Source: Isoptericola halotolerans (GTDB lineage Bacteria > Actinomycetota > Actinomycetes > Actinomycetales > Cellulomonadaceae). From it: 64,000 nucleotides of DNA. Shown here piece after piece: positions 1 to 11,134 of the stretch (position 1 is the stretch's first letter; every line of letters starts with the position of its first letter). Where the stretch lies: assembly GCF_003003075.1 (NCBI RefSeq), contig NZ_PVTX01000009.1, positions 167,228 to 231,227 of the forward strand, written 5' to 3'. The notes beneath the pieces are model-generated. The model was not told where the DNA came from. It did no database searches and worked only from the letters and a program-made list of their open reading frames with translations. The translations under genes were made by a program, and so were the position numbers.

Positions 1-242
1 ATCTGGACCCACTCGGTCGCGACCCGTTCGAGCCGACCCTCCAGGGACTCGCCGTCGCGCAGGTCGAGCCGCAGCGGCCGGCCACGGGCCGCGCGCAGCC
101 GGTCCACGAGCGGCACGGAGGCCTGCTCGGCGCGTGTCAGCTCGGCGACGGCGCCCTCGCGCTCGGCCGCCTCCTCGGCGACGAGCTGCGCCTCGAGGTC
201 GGCGAAGAGCAGCGTCCAGCGCGACGTGTCCGAGCCCCTCAT
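1..242 (-). CDS. Conserved actinobacterial hypothetical protein (partial)
   Basis: Only the N-terminal 80 codons are present; the gene runs off the left edge. The ATG at 242-240 opens with MRGSDTSRW and continues into a segment rich in Glu, Ala and Arg (residues about 15-45) that looks helical, then a stretch resembling a small beta-barrel (RGRPLRLDLRDGESLEG). I recall similar proteins in Micrococcales beside the LysM and mtrAB regions, but no function is known to me. It is transcribed divergently from the LysM gene. A hexamer TAGTGT at 319-314 on the minus strand could be its -10. Confidence 0.6.
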   Translation of the reverse strand, partial: MRGSDTSRWTLLFADLEAQLVAEEAAEREGAVAELTRAEQASVPLVDRLRAARGRPLRLDLRDGESLEGRLERVATEWVQ

Positions 243-397
243 CAGCGCCTCCCTCCGGCGTCCGGTACCCGACGAGCCGCGGCCCAGGATGCCCTGCCCT
301 GGACAGGAGAGCCACACTACGCTTCAATATCGACCATCACACGGCATCAACTGATATCAAAAAGCATGATCAGGGCAGATCAGACGGAGGTCGGCAG
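243..397. promoter_or_regulatory. Divergent AT-rich intergenic promoter region
   Basis: This gap separates the partial gene on the minus strand from the LysM gene on the plus strand and is clearly richer in A/T than its surroundings, mainly at 320-375. It contains the perfect 8-base palindrome TGATATCA at 352-359 and a second TGATCA at 368-373. A minus-strand hexamer TAGTGT (319-314) is a candidate -10. AT-rich short repeats of this kind are typical binding targets for small MerR-like regulators, but which factor binds is unknown. Confidence 0.4.
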
Positions 398-1207
398 ATG
401 GCACGCACGTCGAGGGATTCGGGAGCGGCCCGCAGCACGGCAGCGCTCCTCACCCTGCTCGCCGCCTCCGGCGGAGCCCTGCTCCTGCTCGCGCTGCGCC
501 TGTCCGCCGTCGCCCCGACCGACCCGGACGCCGTGCGATCGGCCCGGGTCGAGACCTGGGTCGAGCTACTGGTCCTGACAGGCGGACTCGCCGGTGCCGG
601 CTGGATGCTGCTGGGCACGGCCGCGGCGCTCGCCGGCGTCGCCGCCGTCCGGCGGGGTCGTTCCACCCGCACCGCCGAGACGGTCGTCGGCCGGTGGGCG
701 CCGGCGATCGTGCGCCGGCTCGCGCGGGGCGCCGTCGGTGCCGGGTTGGGTGCAGGCCTCCTCCTGGCGCCCGGCGCCGCTCACGCGGACGAGGCACCCA
801 CCCCGGCGGCCACGCCGGCCGCTGTGCTGGAGCTCGGCTGGGAGGCCACCGGGGACAGCACCGACGCCGTCTCGGCATCCGCCGAGGTGCTTCCGGGGCC
901 GGCCACGGCCGCAGAACCCGCCCTGCCGCAGGAGCCCGGCAAGGACCCCGAGGGCGCCGGACCCGTGGACGAGCCGTCGCCCGCGGTCGGCAGCGCGCAG
1001 CGGACGTCGCACCAGGACGACGGTGCGGACGAGGTCGTGGTGGTCCGCGGCGACACCCTGTGGGCGATCGCCGCTCGTGGGCTGCCCGACGACGCCCCGC
1101 CCGCCGACGTCCTGCGCGCCGTCACCTCCTGGCACGACGCGAACCGCGACGTCATCGGCGACGACCCCGACGTCGTCCTGCCGGGACAGGTGCTGCGCGC
1201 ACCCTGA
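398..1207 (+). CDS. LysM domain membrane protein
   Basis: A 269-residue protein with hydrophobic segments near residues 11-35 and 50-75, a third at about 108-130 ending in an AHA-type signal-like boundary, then an acidic and Pro-rich linker. The C-terminus is a single LysM domain (from VVVRGDTLWAIAARG, with the conserved GDTLW core) expected to bind peptidoglycan outside the membrane. The open frame extends upstream to 134, but the ATG at 398 is preceded by GGAGG at 386-390, so it is preferred. Role inferred: a wall-associated protein. No enzymatic domain is visible. Confidence 0.8.
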   Translation: MARTSRDSGAARSTAALLTLLAASGGALLLLALRLSAVAPTDPDAVRSARVETWVELLVLTGGLAGAGWMLLGTAAALAGVAAVRRGRSTRTAETVVGRWAPAIVRRLARGAVGAGLGAGLLLAPGAAHADEAPTPAATPAAVLELGWEATGDSTDAVSASAEVLPGPATAAEPALPQEPGKDPEGAGPVDEPSPAVGSAQRTSHQDDGADEVVVVRGDTLWAIAARGLPDDAPPADVLRAVTSWHDANRDVIGDDPDVVLPGQVLRAP

Positions 1208-1260
1208 CCCCTCACCCGCTCACGACGGCCTGCCCGGCCCCTGCCCCGAACGGAGTGCCC

Positions 1261-1809
1261 ATGACCACGACAGCATCCGAGAACCCCGAGCCGACGACGA
1301 CCTCCGGGCGCCGCCTGCGCGTCACGAGCCCGCCACGGGATCGCCGCCGCCCGGCGGCCCCTCCGAGCGCGCCCCGCCGTCCGGAGTCCCCCCGCCGCCT
1401 GCGTCTCGGTGCCGTCCCGTCCGATCCCGTGCCGGTCCCGGGGAGGCCGCTGGCACCCGGACCGGGCACGCCGTCGAGGCTGCCGGACCCGACGGCGATG
1501 TGCGGGTCGGTGGTGCGTGCCGCCGTCGAGGTCCTGCGGGGCGAACGACCTGCCGCGCACCTCGCTCGCTGGGTGACCCCGCAGGTGCTGGACCAGCTGG
1601 TCCAGCGCGCCCGGCTCGTCCAGGCGCAGCGCCGCGAGCCGCGCACCGCGGTCCCGGTGTCGGTCCGACGGATCCGCACGGTGCGCCTCGGTGACGGCAC
1701 GGCCGAGGCGACCGTCGTCCTGGAGGACGACGGTCGCGTCCGGGCAGCGGCCGTCCGGCTCGAGGCGCGGCGCGGCGTCTGGCGCGTGGCCGTCCTCGAG
1801 CTCGGCTGA
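1261..1809 (+). CDS. DUF6459 (Rv3235-like) family protein
   Basis: A 182-residue protein with a disordered, Pro/Arg-rich N-terminal half (residues 1-75) and a compact C-terminal domain from about residue 80 (MCGSVVRAAVEVLRGERPAAHLARWV) ending RRGVWRVAVLELG. This layout matches the Rv3235/DUF6459 family, a small actinobacterial family usually encoded close to secA and of unknown function. It starts at ATG 1261, 53 bases after the LysM gene, so the two may be cotranscribed. It converges on secA with a 43-base gap. Confidence 0.75.
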   Translation: MTTTASENPEPTTTSGRRLRVTSPPRDRRRPAAPPSAPRRPESPRRLRLGAVPSDPVPVPGRPLAPGPGTPSRLPDPTAMCGSVVRAAVEVLRGERPAAHLARWVTPQVLDQLVQRARLVQAQRREPRTAVPVSVRRIRTVRLGDGTAEATVVLEDDGRVRAAAVRLEARRGVWRVAVLELG

Positions 1810-1852
1810 GCACGGCTCGCTGCGACCCGGTGCGGCTAGCGCCGCGGAGCGA

Positions 1853-4807
<2,955 letters not shown>

Positions 4808-4910
4808 GCAGTTCTCCCGTGTCGGTGGTGCCCGGGAAGCCTCCCGAGCCCGTTCGGTGGCGGCAACCGGGCCGGACGACGGCGCCGTCGTCCCGGTCGC
4901 ACCGCCTGCC

Positions 4911-4916
4911 ATCCTA
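4911..4916 (-). promoter_or_regulatory. Candidate -10 of secA
   Basis: TAGGAT on the minus strand fits the actinobacterial TANNNT -10 hexamer, and it lies between the antiporter stop and the secA GTG. It predicts a start site near 4904. No convincing -35 is visible, which is common in high-GC actinobacteria. Confidence 0.35.
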
Positions 4917-4969
4917 TTCCCCCGGACCGCGGCACGGGGCCAGGTTCGCGGCCGACGAAACTCGGGGCC

Positions 4970-6553
4970 TCAGCCGTCGGCGGCCAGCACCTCGGCCGCA
5001 CGGTCGGCCAGCTCGGCCCCGGCGGCCCCGTAGAGGTGGAACACCGCGTCGGCACCGTGACGGCGCAGCTCCGCGGCGTCGTCGTCGTACCGGGCGATCG
5101 CGGCGACCAGACCGTCGAAGCCCGACTCCTGCAGGCGGGACAGCGCGATGAGGTTCGCGTTGTGGAACGGCATCGCCAGCACGGCCAGCCGGACGTGGCC
5201 GGCGCGTTTCACCCGCGCCCAGAACTCGAGGTCCGTGGCGTCGGCCCGGACCACCTCGAACCCCTGCTGCTGCAGGGCTGCCACCCGCTGGTCGTCGTGC
5301 TCGACGCCGACCACGTCCAGGCCGTGCTCGTCGCGCAGCCGGGCGCACGCCGTCATGCCGACACGGCCGAGCCCGAGCACCAGGGCGTCCGCGTGGCCGA
5401 TGTCGACCACCCGGTCGTCCGGGTGCAGCGACGACGGCGGCTTCGCCGGCAGGTAGCGGGTGAGGGCCGACGCGATCTCCACGCCGCGCCGGTTGACCAC
5501 CGAGGCGAGCACGAAGCTCATGGCCACGGCCAGCGAGATGACGATCAGCCAGTCCGGGTCCAGCATCCCGGCATCGGCGCCGACCGCGGCGACGATGATG
5601 CCGAACTCCGAGAAGTTGCCGAGCACCAGACCGGTGAGGATCGCCGTGCGCCGGCGCAGGCGCAGCGTCCACAGCAGCAGGGCGAAGCCCGCGGCCTGGA
5701 CCGGCAGCAGGACCAGCAGCCCCGCGGCCATCAGGACGTGCTCGGGGGTGGGCGTGCCGTGCAGCCCGATCTCGAGGAAGAACGCCACGAGCATGAGGTC
5801 CTTGAACGACATCAGCGAGCGCGACATCTCCCCCGCGCCCGGGTGCGAGGCGAGCAGCACGCCCATCACCAGCGCGCCGAGCCCCCCGGAGAGGCCGAGG
5901 TGCTCGAAGAGGAAGTAGCCCGGCCCGAGCGCGAGCGTCACACCGAACATCGCCTGGAGCTCGCCGTGCCCGACGCGGTCCCAGACGAGGTGCAGGAGCC
6001 TGCGCCCGGGGACCAGGAGCAGCAGGAGCAGCGCCCAGGGGCTCGGGGGCTCTCCGGTGGCGATGACGAGGAAGGCCACCGCGGCGACGTCCTGCATGAC
6101 CAGGATGCCCACGGCGATCCGCCCGTACAGGCTGGTCGCGTCCGACCTGTCCTCCAGCACCTTGATGACGAAGACCGTCGAGGAGAACGACAGCGCGAAC
6201 CCGACCAGCGCGAGCGTCAGCAGCCCCTCACCGCCGAGGAGCGCCGCGCCGGCGACAGCCAGCAGGCCGAGGAACCCGATGCCGACCAGCGTGCTGAGGA
6301 GCATGTGCGAGACGGTGGTCAGCCAGATCTCGGGCCGCGTGAACGACCGCACGTCGAGCTTGAGCCCGATGGTGAACAGCAGCAGCGACACACCGATCTC
6401 GGCGATCGTCGCGATGCCGGGCAGCTCCGGCGCTCCGGTGGCCCCGAGGGTGAAGCCCACGGCGAGGAACCCGACCAGCGGAGGAAGCTTGACGAGCCGG
6501 GCGACCAGCCCGCCCACGAAGGCGGCGCCCAGGTACAGCGCGAGGACGTCCAT
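4970..6553 (-). CDS. Kef/CPA2-type cation:proton antiporter with NAD-binding domain
   Basis: A 527-residue protein. Residues 1 to about 385 form a Na+/H+ exchanger-type membrane domain with some 12 hydrophobic segments, starting LYLGAAFVGGLVARLVKLP. A cytosolic TrkA-N (RCK) domain begins at about residue 400 (ADALVLGLGRVGMTACARL, the GxGxxG Rossmann loop). The architecture matches Kef/YbaL-like monovalent cation:H+ antiporters, which are gated by nucleotide. Ion specificity (K+ or Na+) cannot be read from sequence. Its ATG lies six bases after the stop of the upstream antiporter, and the ribosome site GAGGGAG overlaps that stop, so the two genes are coupled. Confidence 0.85.
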   Translation of the reverse strand: MDVLALYLGAAFVGGLVARLVKLPPLVGFLAVGFTLGATGAPELPGIATIAEIGVSLLLFTIGLKLDVRSFTRPEIWLTTVSHMLLSTLVGIGFLGLLAVAGAALLGGEGLLTLALVGFALSFSSTVFVIKVLEDRSDATSLYGRIAVGILVMQDVAAVAFLVIATGEPPSPWALLLLLLVPGRRLLHLVWDRVGHGELQAMFGVTLALGPGYFLFEHLGLSGGLGALVMGVLLASHPGAGEMSRSLMSFKDLMLVAFFLEIGLHGTPTPEHVLMAAGLLVLLPVQAAGFALLLWTLRLRRRTAILTGLVLGNFSEFGIIVAAVGADAGMLDPDWLIVISLAVAMSFVLASVVNRRGVEIASALTRYLPAKPPSSLHPDDRVVDIGHADALVLGLGRVGMTACARLRDEHGLDVVGVEHDDQRVAALQQQGFEVVRADATDLEFWARVKRAGHVRLAVLAMPFHNANLIALSRLQESGFDGLVAAIARYDDDAAELRRHGADAVFHLYGAAGAELADRAAEVLAADG

Positions 6554-6559
6554 CGGCGC

Positions 6560-8056
6560 TCACTCCCTCTCGGGCCGGGTCGATGACGGCTCCGCGACCG
6601 TTTCGCCGCGCGCCCACGCCGTGACCTGCCGGGCGGCGTCCGGCCTGCGCGGGACGACCAGCACGAGCACGTCGCCCGGCGCGAGCTCGACCTGCGCCTC
6701 GGCGTCCAGGGTCTCCTGACCCCGCACGACGGCGGTGATCCGGCCGCACGGGGGTGCCACGTCCGCGACGGCTCGTCCCGCCAGCGCGAGATCGGGACGC
6801 ACCGGGACCTCGAAGATCTCGGTGGCGGTCCCGACGAGCGGCCTGCCCGACGTGACGGGGTCGAGGTCCTGGGGCGCGGCGGTGATGCCGAGCACGCGCG
6901 CGACGCTGCGGATGCTGATCCCCTGGACGGCCGCCGACGTCAGCACCACGAAGAACACCACGTTGAAGATGAGCGCACCCTCGGGGTAGCCGGCCACCGC
7001 GGGGAACGTCGCGAGCACGATGGGGACGGCACCGCGCAGCCCGACCCATGACACGAAGACGATCTCGCGCCAGGTGTAGCCGAACCACACCAGGCACAGC
7101 CCGACGGCGAGGGGCCGGGCGACCAGCACGAGCACGACCGTGACGAGCAGCGCCGGTCCGGCCACCGGCGGCAGCTGGGAGGGGAAGACCAGCATCCCGA
7201 GCATGAGGAACAGCCCGACCTCCGCCGTGCTGGACAAGCCGTCGTGGAAGGTCCGGATCTCGCGCCGGTGCTGGGTCACCCGGGCTCCGACGAGGAGGCC
7301 TGCGAGGTAGACGGCGAGGAACCCCGAGCCGCCGACCACCGCGGCGGCACCGTAGGCCAGGCCGGCGACGCCGAGGGCGAGCACGGGGTACACGCCCGTC
7401 GGGCCCAGGGTCGCGCGGGACAGCAGCCAGCTCCCCCCGAGGCCGACGACGGCTCCCGCCACGATGCCGCCGAGCACCTGCGCGAGCCCGAAGGCGACCC
7501 AGTCCGACGGCTGCGGCGAACCGGTGAAGGTGGCCACGAGACCCACGGTGAGCATGATCGCCACCGGGTCGTTGGCCCCGGACTCGACCTCGAGCAGCGC
7601 GGAGAGCCGGCGCGGCAGGGGCGCTCGGCGCAGCACGGCGAAGACGGCGGCAGCGTCGGTGGAGGACACGACGGCCCCGATGAGCATGGCGGTCAGCGGG
7701 TCCAGGCCGAGCAGCCACCACCCCGCGAGCGCCACGACGGACGCCGTGACGACGACGCCCGCGGAGGCCAGGAGCAGCGCCGGAGCAGCAGCCCGGCGGA
7801 CGTCGCCGGGCTTGGTGGTCAGGCCACCCTCGAAGAGGATCAGCAGCAGGCCCACCGTGCCGAGGGTCTGCGCCAGCTCGACGTCGGAGAGCTGGACGAG
7901 GGCGAGGCCGTCGTCGGCGATGAGCATCCCCAGCGCGAGGAACAGCAGGAGGCCCGGGATCCGGACCTTCCCGGCGAACCCGGCCGCCAGGATGGCTGCG
8001 ACCAGCAGCACACCTCCGGCGAGGATCCAGGTGTCCGCGGGAAGGCCTGCTGTCAT
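6560..8056 (-). CDS. CPA1-type potassium/proton antiporter (NhaP2/CvrA-like)
   Basis: A 498-residue protein with about 12 membrane segments to residue 390. It contains the CPA1 signature LLLILFEGGL (around residue 90) and ESGANDPVAI (around 165), which holds the ND ion-binding pair, and ends in a soluble RCK_C/TrkA-C-like domain (RPDLALAGRAVAD to about residue 485). This is the architecture of NhaP2/CvrA K+/H+ antiporters. The ATG at 8056 has GGAGGAG upstream. It is the first gene of a two-antiporter operon with the Kef-type gene, giving two different exchanger families under one promoter. Confidence 0.85.
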   Translation of the reverse strand: MTAGLPADTWILAGGVLLVAAILAAGFAGKVRIPGLLLFLALGMLIADDGLALVQLSDVELAQTLGTVGLLLILFEGGLTTKPGDVRRAAAPALLLASAGVVVTASVVALAGWWLLGLDPLTAMLIGAVVSSTDAAAVFAVLRRAPLPRRLSALLEVESGANDPVAIMLTVGLVATFTGSPQPSDWVAFGLAQVLGGIVAGAVVGLGGSWLLSRATLGPTGVYPVLALGVAGLAYGAAAVVGGSGFLAVYLAGLLVGARVTQHRREIRTFHDGLSSTAEVGLFLMLGMLVFPSQLPPVAGPALLVTVVLVLVARPLAVGLCLVWFGYTWREIVFVSWVGLRGAVPIVLATFPAVAGYPEGALIFNVVFFVVLTSAAVQGISIRSVARVLGITAAPQDLDPVTSGRPLVGTATEIFEVPVRPDLALAGRAVADVAPPCGRITAVVRGQETLDAEAQVELAPGDVLVLVVPRRPDAARQVTAWARGETVAEPSSTRPERE

Positions 8057-8089
8057 CCGAACTCCTCCACGCGCGCCGACCGGGCTCGC

Positions 8090-8095
8090 AGTCTA
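8090..8095 (-). promoter_or_regulatory. Candidate -10 of the antiporter operon
   Basis: TAGACT on the minus strand, 34 bases before the ATG of the NhaP2-like gene, is a good match to the TANNNT consensus and leaves room for the GGAGGAG ribosome site. It lies between this operon and the upstream glycosylase gene. Confidence 0.4.
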
Positions 8096-8096
8096 C

Positions 8097-8134
8097 CGGC
8101 GGCCGGGGCGCGGCCCGTCAGCCGCCGGCCGCCG
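8097..8134 (-). terminator. GC stem-loop around the glycosylase stop codon
   Basis: Perfect 10-base arms CGGCGGCCGG and CCGGCCGCCG are separated by 18 bases. The loop contains the TGA of the YcaQ-like gene. There is no U-tract. It could terminate the mtrA-to-glycosylase transcript just before the antiporter promoter. Confidence 0.35.
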
Positions 8135-9398
8135 TGACGACGGCAGGACGCCCCTCGGCGAGCTGACCGTCGGCCTGCGCGGACAGGTCGGCGGCCAGGT
8201 CGGCGGACAGGTCACCGGTCGGCACGACCGCCACCTCGGCCAGCCCGAGCCAGTCCGCGAGGAGCCGGAGCTCGGCCGCCAGCGCCGCCGGCGTCACGCC
8301 GTCGGCGTGCGGGGTCCGGTGGGCGGCCGTCACCCGCAGCACGCCGGCCGGCCGGTCCGCCTTGAGGTCGACCATCGCCGTGATCTGCTCACCCTGCAGG
8401 AACGGCAGGACGTAGTAGCCGAGCCGGCGCCGGTGGGCGGGCACGTAGATCTCGATGCGGTAGAACACGTCGAACAGGGCCTCGAGCCGGCGGCGTTCCC
8501 ACACGAGCGGGTCGAACGGGCTGAGCAGTGCCGAGCCCGTGGCCCGGCGCGGTAGCACGGCATCGCGGTGCCGGTACGTCGGTTCCCCCCAGCCGTTGAT
8601 GTCCACGGGCACGAGGGTGCCGTCGTCGACGAGGTCCGCGAGCGCTCGCTGCGCCCGGGGGCCGCGCAGCCTGAAGTAGTCACGGAAGCAGCGGGCGGTG
8701 CCGACGCCGTGCGCCCGGGCCCCCAGCTCCAGCAGCCGCCGGATCGCGTCGTCGTCGGAGATGCCCGGCGCGTGGCGCAGCGCCGGCGGGAGCACCCGCT
8801 CCGGGAGGTCGTAGCAGCGCTCGAACGCGCTGTTGCGCCGGGCCGACATGACCTCGCCGGTGAAGAACAGGTACTCGAGGCAGCGCTTCGCCGTCGTCCA
8901 GTTCCAGCCCCACTCGAGGCGCGAGCGCGGCGCGGTCCGGCCGGCGCGCTCCAGCTCGTCGTGGATCCGGCTCCCGGTCACCGGCCCGAGCTCGGTGACG
9001 AGCGAGCGCACCAGCTCCAGCTCGTGCGGGTGCGCCTGCGGCACGGCGGCGATCGACCCCCACGCCTCGCGCTGGTACGCCCGGCGTCGCCACTCGAGCA
9101 GGGGGTAGGTCGAGGTGGGCACGTAGGACGCGACGTGCGCCCACGTCTCGACCAGCCGGCGCGGCGCCCGGCCGGCGGCCCGCTCGAGCAGGCCCGTGTC
9201 GTAGGGGCCGAGCCGCGAGTACAGCGGGACCAGGTGAGCGCGAGCCAGCACGTTGACCGAGTCGATCTGCAGCAGGTTCAGGCGGTCGACGGCACCGGTG
9301 AGGCGCCGCATGGTGACCGGCCCGTCGGGTCGCCCGCGGTCCAGGCTCTGCGCCCGCAGCGCGACCCGACGGGCCTCGGTGATCGACATCGACTCCAT
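8118..9398 (-). CDS. YcaQ/AlkX-type DNA glycosylase (HTH_42 family)
   Basis: A 426-residue member of the winged-helix HTH_42 (DUF1006) superfamily, whose characterised members YcaQ/AlkX and AlkZ excise alkylated bases and unhook interstrand crosslinks. The key feature is NLLQIDSVNV with Q44-I45-D46, matching the QxD catalytic motif of the AlkX branch rather than the QxQ of AlkZ. Conserved W/R-rich stretches follow (WGWNWTTAKRCLEYLFFTGEV; SALLSPFDPLVWERRR). A GTG at 9425 is possible, but the ATG at 9398 has AGGA eight bases upstream and opens MESMSITEARR, typical for the family. It lies just downstream of hpf. Confidence 0.85.
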   Translation of the reverse strand: MESMSITEARRVALRAQSLDRGRPDGPVTMRRLTGAVDRLNLLQIDSVNVLARAHLVPLYSRLGPYDTGLLERAAGRAPRRLVETWAHVASYVPTSTYPLLEWRRRAYQREAWGSIAAVPQAHPHELELVRSLVTELGPVTGSRIHDELERAGRTAPRSRLEWGWNWTTAKRCLEYLFFTGEVMSARRNSAFERCYDLPERVLPPALRHAPGISDDDAIRRLLELGARAHGVGTARCFRDYFRLRGPRAQRALADLVDDGTLVPVDINGWGEPTYRHRDAVLPRRATGSALLSPFDPLVWERRRLEALFDVFYRIEIYVPAHRRRLGYYVLPFLQGEQITAMVDLKADRPAGVLRVTAAHRTPHADGVTPAALAAELRLLADWLGLAEVAVVPTGDLSADLAADLSAQADGQLAEGRPAVVTAAGG

Positions 9399-9437
9399 GC
9401 CGACATCCTGCCGCCCGCCACCCACACGGGGCGAGGA

Positions 9438-10097
9438 TCAGGTCAGCGAGGTCACCGGGGCCGCCCCGCTGCACGTCGCGTCGAGCTCGATGACGCCGTA
9501 CGTCCAGCCGCGGCGCCGGTACACGGCGGCCGGGCGCGCCGACTCCTTGTCGATGAACAGGAAGAAGTCGTGGCCGACGAGCTCCATGTGCTCGACGGCC
9601 TCGTCGGCGGTCATCGGCTCACCGCGGTGGAGCTTCTGGCGGATCACCACGGGAGAGTCGCCGAGCTGGTACTCGACGGCGTCGCCCGGCGTGGACAGCG
9701 AGGCGGGCTCGGGCTCCGGCTCGGGCTGAGCGGCCAGGACCTCGTCGTAGGGGCGCACGTCCACCGGCGGGGACACGCCCGGTCCGCGACGGCGGTGGTC
9801 CTTGCGCCTGTCCCGGGACCGGCGGAGCCGCTCGCTGAGCTTGTCGATCGCGAGGTCGAGCGCGGCGAAGCGGTCGTCCGCGGCCGCCTCCGCCCGGATC
9901 ACGGGCCCCTTGTCCCGCACCGTCAGCTCCACCCGTTCGCTCTGGTCGGCGAGTCGTGGGTTCTTCTCGTGCGTGACCTCGACGTCCACGCGGCGCGCGT
10001 TCGGCGCGAGCTGCGAGACCTTGGCGAGCTTGTCCTCCACGTGGTCACGGAACCGGTCCGTGACGTCCGTGTGCCTGCCGACGACGGCGATCTCCAT
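9438..10097 (-). CDS. hpf: Long-form ribosome hibernation promoting factor
   Basis: A 219-residue protein. Residues 1-105 form the S30AE/HPF domain (MEIAVVGRHTDVTDRFRDHV), which binds the 30S decoding region. A disordered Pro/Glu linker leads to a C-terminal dimerisation domain (about 155-210, with PMTADEAVEHMELVGHDFFLF and YGVIEL), which is diagnostic of long HPF and joins 70S ribosomes into 100S dimers. The ATG at 10097 has GGAG eight bases upstream. It lies between comF and the glycosylase gene on the same strand, with 179 bases of hairpin-rich leader before it. Confidence 0.95.
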   Translation of the reverse strand: MEIAVVGRHTDVTDRFRDHVEDKLAKVSQLAPNARRVDVEVTHEKNPRLADQSERVELTVRDKGPVIRAEAAADDRFAALDLAIDKLSERLRRSRDRRKDHRRRGPGVSPPVDVRPYDEVLAAQPEPEPEPASLSTPGDAVEYQLGDSPVVIRQKLHRGEPMTADEAVEHMELVGHDFFLFIDKESARPAAVYRRRGWTYGVIELDATCSGAAPVTSLT

Positions 10098-10118
10098 CGT
10101 GTTGCTCCACTTCGTCGT

Positions 10119-10181
10119 GGCCGCCCTCGCTGCATCCCTCGGGGCGGCCCTCGTGTGCTTCTGGGCACCGCGGTCGGTGCC
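10119..10181 (-). promoter_or_regulatory. Two stem-loops in the comF-hpf gap (possible hpf leader or comF terminator)
   Basis: One stem pairs GGCCGCCC (10119-10126) with GGGCGGCC (10142-10149). A second, tighter stem pairs GGCACCG (10164-10170) with CGGTGCC (10175-10181) around a 4-base loop. Read on the minus strand they follow the comF stop and precede the hpf ribosome site. They could attenuate comF read-through or structure the hpf leader. Confidence 0.35.
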
Positions 10182-10276
10182 GGTTCTGCACCACCTCCCG
10201 GTGGCCGGAACGCGTCCGGCCCGCTCGTGGGATGCGGCGAACGCTCCGCTGCCACGGGCCGCTCGCCGTCGGGTTC

Positions 10277-11125
10277 TCAGGCTAACCCCAACGTGTCCGC
10301 CGGGTGAACCTCTGGCGACCACGTGTCGTGGGGAGATTCGGTGACAGCGTCCGGCGGCGGTGTCGCCGCCAGCACGAAAGCCCCCAGGGCGGTGCTGCCG
10401 GCCGAGGCCAGCGCCCGCTCGGAGGCGGCGAGGGTCGCGCCCGTGGTCAGGACGTCGTCGACCAGGACGCAGGACGACGACCGCCGGGCGTGCCGACGTG
10501 CCCGGACCGACGCGTCGAGGTTGCGTCCCCGGGCGCGCGCCCCGAGGCCCACCTGGTCGCGGCTCGTCCGGCGACGGCGCAGCGCGGGGGCGACGACGGC
10601 ACGCACGCCACCGGTGCGCAGCCCGGCCGCCACGGCACCGGCCAGCACGCCGACCGGCTCCCGCCCACGGCGCAGCCGGGCACCGGGCGCCGACGGGGCC
10701 GGGACGACCAGCACGGCGGCGCTGCCGACCACGGCCCGCAGGGAGGGTGCCACCACCGCCGCCGCCCGGTGCAGCGCGGGAGCGAGCAGCAAATCGAGGT
10801 CGGCGCGTTCCCGGTCCTTCCAGGCCACGACGACGTCGCGCACCGGCCCGGCGTAGTCGCCCACCGCCCACACCGGCAGCGGCGGGACGCCGTCCATGCG
10901 GTCGAGGCGTGGCGCGCCGTCCTCGACACGACGTAGCGGCCCGCCGACGACCGCTGCCGCGCACGCGGGGCAGCAACGGACGTCGACAGCGGCGCAGCCC
11001 GGGCAGGACACGGGCACCACGAGGCGAGCGAGTCGGGTGAGCACCGCACCAGGGTGCGCCGGCGCCAGACGTCGGTCCCCCGGCGGGTCCGGCATCGGTG
11101 GACGGCGGCGCGTGTGGACGGCCAC
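10277..11125 (-). CDS. comF: ComF family phosphoribosyltransferase-like protein
   Basis: A 282-residue protein with a Cys-rich N-terminal zinc-like cluster (CPGCAAVDVRCCPAC, residues about 41-55) and a C-terminal PRTase fold with the PRPP motif VLVDDVLTTGAT. In Gram-positive bacteria ComF assists DNA uptake at the inner membrane; in actinobacteria the family is usually retained without clear competence genes, so the role here is uncertain. The GTG at 11125 begins 9 bases after the lpqB stop. An ATG at 11095 is an alternative, and neither has a strong ribosome site, so coupling to lpqB is likely. Confidence 0.85.
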   Translation of the reverse strand: MAVHTRRRPPMPDPPGDRRLAPAHPGAVLTRLARLVVPVSCPGCAAVDVRCCPACAAAVVGGPLRRVEDGAPRLDRMDGVPPLPVWAVGDYAGPVRDVVVAWKDRERADLDLLLAPALHRAAAVVAPSLRAVVGSAAVLVVPAPSAPGARLRRGREPVGVLAGAVAAGLRTGGVRAVVAPALRRRRTSRDQVGLGARARGRNLDASVRARRHARRSSSCVLVDDVLTTGATLAASERALASAGSTALGAFVLAATPPPDAVTESPHDTWSPEVHPADTLGLA

Positions 11126-11134
11126 CGGCCGGCG